Source: Turbatrix aceti
Lineage: Eukaryota; Nematoda; Chromadorea; Rhabditida; Panagrolaimidae
Reading direction: 5' to 3'
Length of the DNA: 64,000 nucleotides
Assembly (NCBI GenBank): GCA_963969345.1
Contig: OZ017769.1
Coordinates: forward strand, 6,575,725-6,639,724
The notes below the pieces were generated by a model. That model had not been told where the DNA came from and searched no databases. It worked only from the letters and a program-made list of their open reading frames with translations. Of the stretch, positions 62,801 to 64,000 are shown one piece after another (the stretch's first letter is position 1; the number at the start of each line of letters is the position of its first letter). The position numbers were made by a program, and so were the translations under genes.

Positions 62801-64000
62801 GGCGTCGCCACCGGTATAGGCTTGGGCGTGTACGCGCGAGGCGTGAATCCGACGGTGGTGTCGATTATGTCATCGATTTCGTCGAGTTCTCTCTGGCTGA
62901 TCGCGTTCGCAGGTGTCGTTTTCCTCGGCAGTTCGACGGATCGCGACGTCTTCATCGCGATTGGCTCGGTCGATCTCGAGTGCGTGTACCGCTGGAGATC
63001 CGTAGGACGTGCAGGGGTCGGGGTCTGGGTTGGGGTCGGCTTGTAGGTGAGGTAGAAATCAGGATCGCAGAGGTCATCCATATCGGAGCTGAAAAAGTGA
63101 CCAGGTGAGAGTGACAGCGGTCAGTTGTTGTTAAAGTCCATAAAAAGGATGCTTGGTGCTTTTCCATGCTCCGCTGCAAAGCGAGCAATCGATGCGTCGT
63201 CAAAAAAATGTGAGCATGCTTTCTCGCTCGTTTCCTGAAGCACGCCCGCCTCAGGGCAACGAGAAAGCGAGAAAGCATGTTCACATGAGCCCCCCGGAAA
63301 GAAAGTGTAACTGTCAGCGAGAAAAAATCACGCTTGCTCGTTTGCCTTCTTATCTGTCGGTCGTTTTGGACTCGCAAGCGAGTTAGTTCGACACCTTGCT
63401 TGCGTGCAATTGTTTAGTGACCCGAAAAGGAAGGAAGACGTGACGTTCTTCCGAGCTTTTTGTGCTGAGCAAACAAACATTAGCGCCTCAGATCAAATCA
63501 ATATTTTCAAATCAAATCAACAAGAACCGATTATGCATCTATCCAGCGCAGAAAAAAAACTGACTTGTAATCCTCGTTGACCGCGCCGTAGCTCTCGGAC
63601 CTGCCCCGGCGCTTGGGGACGATCGGGGTGTGCCGGGCCAAGTTGACTACCTCAGGCAGCTGCACCTGGTCGGCATCGCTCCATCCGCCGTTGTTGAAGC
63701 CATTCGGCAGAGTTTTGGAGGCATTAAAGTAGTCAGAACCCAGGCCAGGATCGCGTCGGTAATCCCGCTTCAATTCCGGTAAATCAATTTTGGGTGCGAC
63801 GTTATCAATGACGGCATCCCACTTGGGAGTCTCGGGTCGTTTTGTGAGATCGGTGGGCGTGATTGTGATCTGGCGAAGCGAGTCATGGTCGACCTGAGAA
63901 GGAATGTCGAGGTTGGAGCGCTCGACGGACGCGCGTCGGGCCGCCGACGAGGGCTTCTTGGGGGTCGTGTAGTGCTCCTTGAGCGCCTTGGCCGGCACGT
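59808..64000 (-). CDS. TNS: Probable upstream tensin exons (5' part beyond right edge)
   Basis: Five minus-strand exons have compatible phases: from beyond 64000 to 63565, 63088-62215, 62157-61960, 60177-59936 and 59866-59808. Each is bounded by splice consensus. They encode hydrophilic, Pro/Ser/Arg-rich disordered sequence, for example a segment starting DMDDLCDPDFYLTYKPTPTQ, then RGSTPNNIRTKPPTPPPRE and RTASPRSMYYGQSRRSSM. No folded domain is visible. Position, strand and composition fit the long linker between a tensin's N-terminal phosphatase/C2 module and its SH2 domain, but membership in the same gene is inferred. They could instead be a separate gene. Confidence 0.6.
63208..63290. repeat. 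Imperfect inverted repeat in a tensin intron
   Basis: ATGTGAGCATGCTTTCTCGC and, inverted, ATGTGAACATGCTTTCTCGC form arms of about 25-30 bp around a short spacer. It may be the remnant of a small foldback element; no clear target duplication was found. Confidence 0.5.

Overview
This is nuclear DNA of an animal. The genes are interrupted by mostly 45-60 bp spliceosomal introns (GT/GC...AG), polyadenylation signals follow several stop codons, and the recognisable products are metazoan: a receptor guanylate cyclase pair, AQR, U2AF1, SDHD, NT5C3, a TTBK-like kinase, RAB2, MPC2, MPHOSPH6, PPP1R16, BLCAP, POLR3H, SEC61B, an Ig/FN3 receptor and tensin. Small introns, tight spacing and moderate GC suit a compact-genome invertebrate, probably an ecdysozoan such as a tardigrade. 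That placement is an inference; no diagnostic lineage gene was seen.

Layout. Positions 1-7.9 kb hold two tandem minus-strand receptor guanylate cyclase genes. The left copy is cut by the window edge and carries an LTR mini-retrotransposon in an intron; a 660-bp block is identical in the two copies. Positions 8.1-23.9 kb are gene dense: SDHD, AQR, a small type II membrane protein, NT5C3, U2AF1, a TTBK-like kinase, a Ldh2-family dehydrogenase and a small one-pass membrane protein. Positions 25.1-32.8 kb hold RAB2, MPC2, MPHOSPH6, an unrecognised small gene and PPP1R16. Positions 36-38 kb hold BLCAP, POLR3H and SEC61B head to tail. Positions 40.5-45.9 kb encode an Ig/FN3 receptor and 46.6-49.0 kb a Hop-like TPR protein with an unfamiliar C-terminal half. 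Positions 46.9-53.4 kb are rearranged: three hAT-type miniature elements with exact 8-bp target duplications, a truncated BEL/Pao gag-protease gene, and an inverted 1.6-kb copy of the PPP1R16 3' end plus its neighbour from 28.1-29.7 kb. Positions 53.8-64.0 kb hold a tensin gene on the minus strand, with phase-compatible upstream exons running off the right edge.

Most genes are unrelated housekeeping functions (splicing, respiration, transcription, secretion, signalling) and no operon-like pathway is evident. The unusual content is structural: recent duplications, paralogue homogenisation, an intron present in only one paralogue, and small DNA transposons at stop codons and in introns.
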